Assembly: GCA_009845505.1 (NCBI GenBank)
Contig: VXZL01000202.1
Location: forward strand, 1-7,619
Length of the DNA stretch: 7,619 bases
Reading direction: 5' to 3'
Origin: Candidatus Poribacteria bacterium
GTDB lineage: Bacteria; Poribacteria; WGA-4E; WGA-3G
Part shown: positions 6,315-7,619 of the stretch, in pieces
Numbering within the stretch: the stretch's first letter is position 1
Layout of the letters: each line of letters opens with the position of its first letter
Made by a program: the position numbers and the translations under genes
Notes under the pieces: generated by a model
Told to the model about the DNA's origin: nothing
Databases searched by the model: none
Seen by the model: the letters and a program-made list of their open reading frames with translations, nothing else

Positions 6315-7619
6315 CTAAATACTGGCAATGAACCTCCCCGGATTCAACAAACCGTCTGCATCAAATTTGGCTTTAACCTGTTTCATGAGATGAAGTATAT
6401 TTCCGACCGGTCCCCAAACGTCAATATGCCGTTTGAGTTCAGACGGTGCGGTTTCTACGATGAGATTTCCTCGCATTTCCAGTGCCGATTGGCGCAGTGC
6501 CGTCAGCACGTCCGAAAGGGCTTGAAAATCTGTTTCTGGCACTACCGGAATCTTAAGATATAACACACCGTTTCCGAGTAACGCCATCATTTGCACATCG
6601 TGCGTCCAACTCACTCCCATAATTTGCTCAGAAAACGCAACGATGTCGGTTCGTTTCAAGTTTATTTTCACGATGACGCTTTCAGCGTTCTCGTTATACG
6701 CTGAGAATTCCTGAATAATCTCTTGAATGTGTTGCTGCGATTCATCTTCGGTGGTTGTCACACCTTTTCCGCCATTTTGTTCCATAATTTCTCGGCTTTG
6801 AGCCAACTGCCACGCCACGGTCTCAGGGTCCCCGCCGAATCCGGTCACCAACATAAATTTCTTTTGTCCGCGAGTTTCCGGACACCTCGGATCGAAATTA
6901 ATGAATAAATTCACGAACATCGGTAACATCTGCGAACTAACGATACTTAAACCTGTGTTGACTGTGTTTTGAATGTCCTGAAATTCTGTTGCGACTATTG
7001 CTTGTCGGGTCGGTATCGGCGATAATTTGAGGGCAACTTCGGTGATGATACCCAGTGTTCCGAAAGCGCCTATGTAGAGTTTGTTGAGATCATATCCCGC
7101 GACATTTTTCACGACTTTCCCGCCACTTTTGACGACAGTGCCATTTGCGTGAACAACTCGCATTCCCAACACCTGATTTCGGGCTGTTCCGTGTCGAAGT
7201 CGGAATGAACCGCTTGTATTTGTTGCAACAATCCCACCAATGGTACATCGTTCTGCGTAAGGTGGATTCATTGCCAAAAACTGCCGATGTTTCGCCAATT
7301 CCTTTTGAAGGTCTGCCAAGCGAATACCGGCTTCCACAGTTACAGTTAGATCCGCTGGTTCATATTCGACAACGCTGTTCAGATGTGTTGTTGATAGGAC
7401 TACGTCTACTTTCTCTGGAATATTTCCTATGCCGAGTTTCGTGCCTGCACCAGCAGGGATAACCGACAAATCCTGTTTCGCTGCAAATTGAAGGATGTCC
7501 TGTATCTCTTGAACAGATGCAGGCAAGACAACCGCCTTCGGAGCGCATCCGTCAATAGCATAAGATGCGGATGCCGCCTCTGAAAGGACACCTGAATCTC
7601 CAACAATCTGCCTAAGTTC
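6315..7619 (-). CDS. GlcE-like FAD-binding oxidase subunit, 5' end beyond window
   Basis: This is a flavoprotein of the vanillyl-alcohol-oxidase/FAD-linked oxidase family, most like GlcE, the FAD-binding subunit of the glycolate oxidase complex that converts glycolate to glyoxylate. The frame stays open to the window edge. The visible 434 residues begin in the short N-terminal lead-in, so few residues are missing; the TTG at 7524-7526 is an internal leucine in KAVVLP and not the start. Seen in order (numbered from the first visible residue): AVVLP at about 29-33, PAGAGTK at 55-61, TIGGIVATNTSG at 126-137, KNVAGYDLNKL at 171-181, GTLGIITE at 187-194 and the C-terminal LNPGRF at 425-430. The KNVAGYD block is typical of GlcE. 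E. coli GlcE is about 350 residues, so this protein is longer, with much of the extra length in the substrate domain (about 205-400). GlcD and GlcF partners would be expected upstream, outside the window. The substrate could be glycolate, lactate or another 2-hydroxy acid. The gene ends with TAG 170 bp before the PorX-like gene. Confidence 0.85.
   Translation of the reverse strand, partial: ELRQIVGDSGVLSEAASASYAIDGCAPKAVVLPASVQEIQDILQFAAKQDLSVIPAGAGTKLGIGNIPEKVDVVLSTTHLNSVVEYEPADLTVTVEAGIRLADLQKELAKHRQFLAMNPPYAERCTIGGIVATNTSGSFRLRHGTARNQVLGMRVVHANGTVVKSGGKVVKNVAGYDLNKLYIGAFGTLGIITEVALKLSPIPTRQAIVATEFQDIQNTVNTGLSIVSSQMLPMFVNLFINFDPRCPETRGQKKFMLVTGFGGDPETVAWQLAQSREIMEQNGGKGVTTTEDESQQHIQEIIQEFSAYNENAESVIVKINLKRTDIVAFSEQIMGVSWTHDVQMMALLGNGVLYLKIPVVPETDFQALSDVLTALRQSALEMRGNLIVETAPSELKRHIDVWGPVGNILHLMKQVKAKFDADGLLNPGRFIASI

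Noticed and set aside
7524..7526. TTG as the start codon of the GlcE-like gene
   Set aside because: The same frame continues to 7619 with family-like sequence (DGCAPKAVVLP), so the gene starts outside the window.

Overview
The window is a 7.6-kb piece of bacterial chromosome with moderate GC and two opposed gene blocks. On the plus strand, a 5'-truncated dnaN (replication sliding clamp) is followed by an intergenic region rich in palindromes and a tRNA-Phe(GAA)/tRNA-Thr(CGT) pair behind a near-consensus sigma-70-type promoter. On the minus strand lie a GlcE-like FAD-binding oxidase (start outside the window) and a tightly spaced three-gene set, read from right to left: a PorX-like receiver/PglZ-fold protein, a full-length DsbD thiol:disulfide interchange protein, and a membrane-anchored TPR protein. 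The two blocks converge at about position 1470, where only 14 bp separate tRNA-Thr from the stop of the TPR gene.

The organism looks like a didermic (Gram-negative type) bacterium. DsbD carries a signal peptide and the periplasmic alpha and gamma domains, and the PorX-like architecture (receiver + helical linker + alkaline-phosphatase/PglZ fold) is best known from Bacteroidetes and a scatter of related or uncultured phyla. The tRNAs do not encode CCA. The intergenic hairpin rich in GGCGAGGTT/AACCTCGCC recalls short palindromes I associate with Candidatus Poribacteria. That is memory, not a search, and the phylum assignment is tentative.

The minus-strand trio has 17-nt gaps at both junctions, each with its own Shine-Dalgarno sequence, so it is very probably one transcript. 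DsbD moves electrons from cytoplasmic thioredoxin to periplasmic thiol proteins. The TPR protein has one N-terminal membrane anchor and probably scaffolds at the membrane. The upstream PorX-like protein could be a regulator or nucleotide phosphodiesterase, but its receiver domain has lost the phospho-acceptor Asp, one acidic-pair residue and the conserved Lys. A functional link between an apparently phosphorylation-dead PorX homologue and a periplasmic redox/TPR pair is the most interesting inference here. The GlcE-like gene lies 170 bp further upstream on the same strand and is probably a separate unit.

I see no CRISPR array, transposase, phage gene, rRNA or recognisable replication origin. 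The palindromic elements between dnaN and the tRNAs are the only repeat-like DNA of note. No gene-free stretch exceeds 300 bases: the longest are about 224 bp (1068-1291) and 170 bp (6145-6314), both described in the entries.
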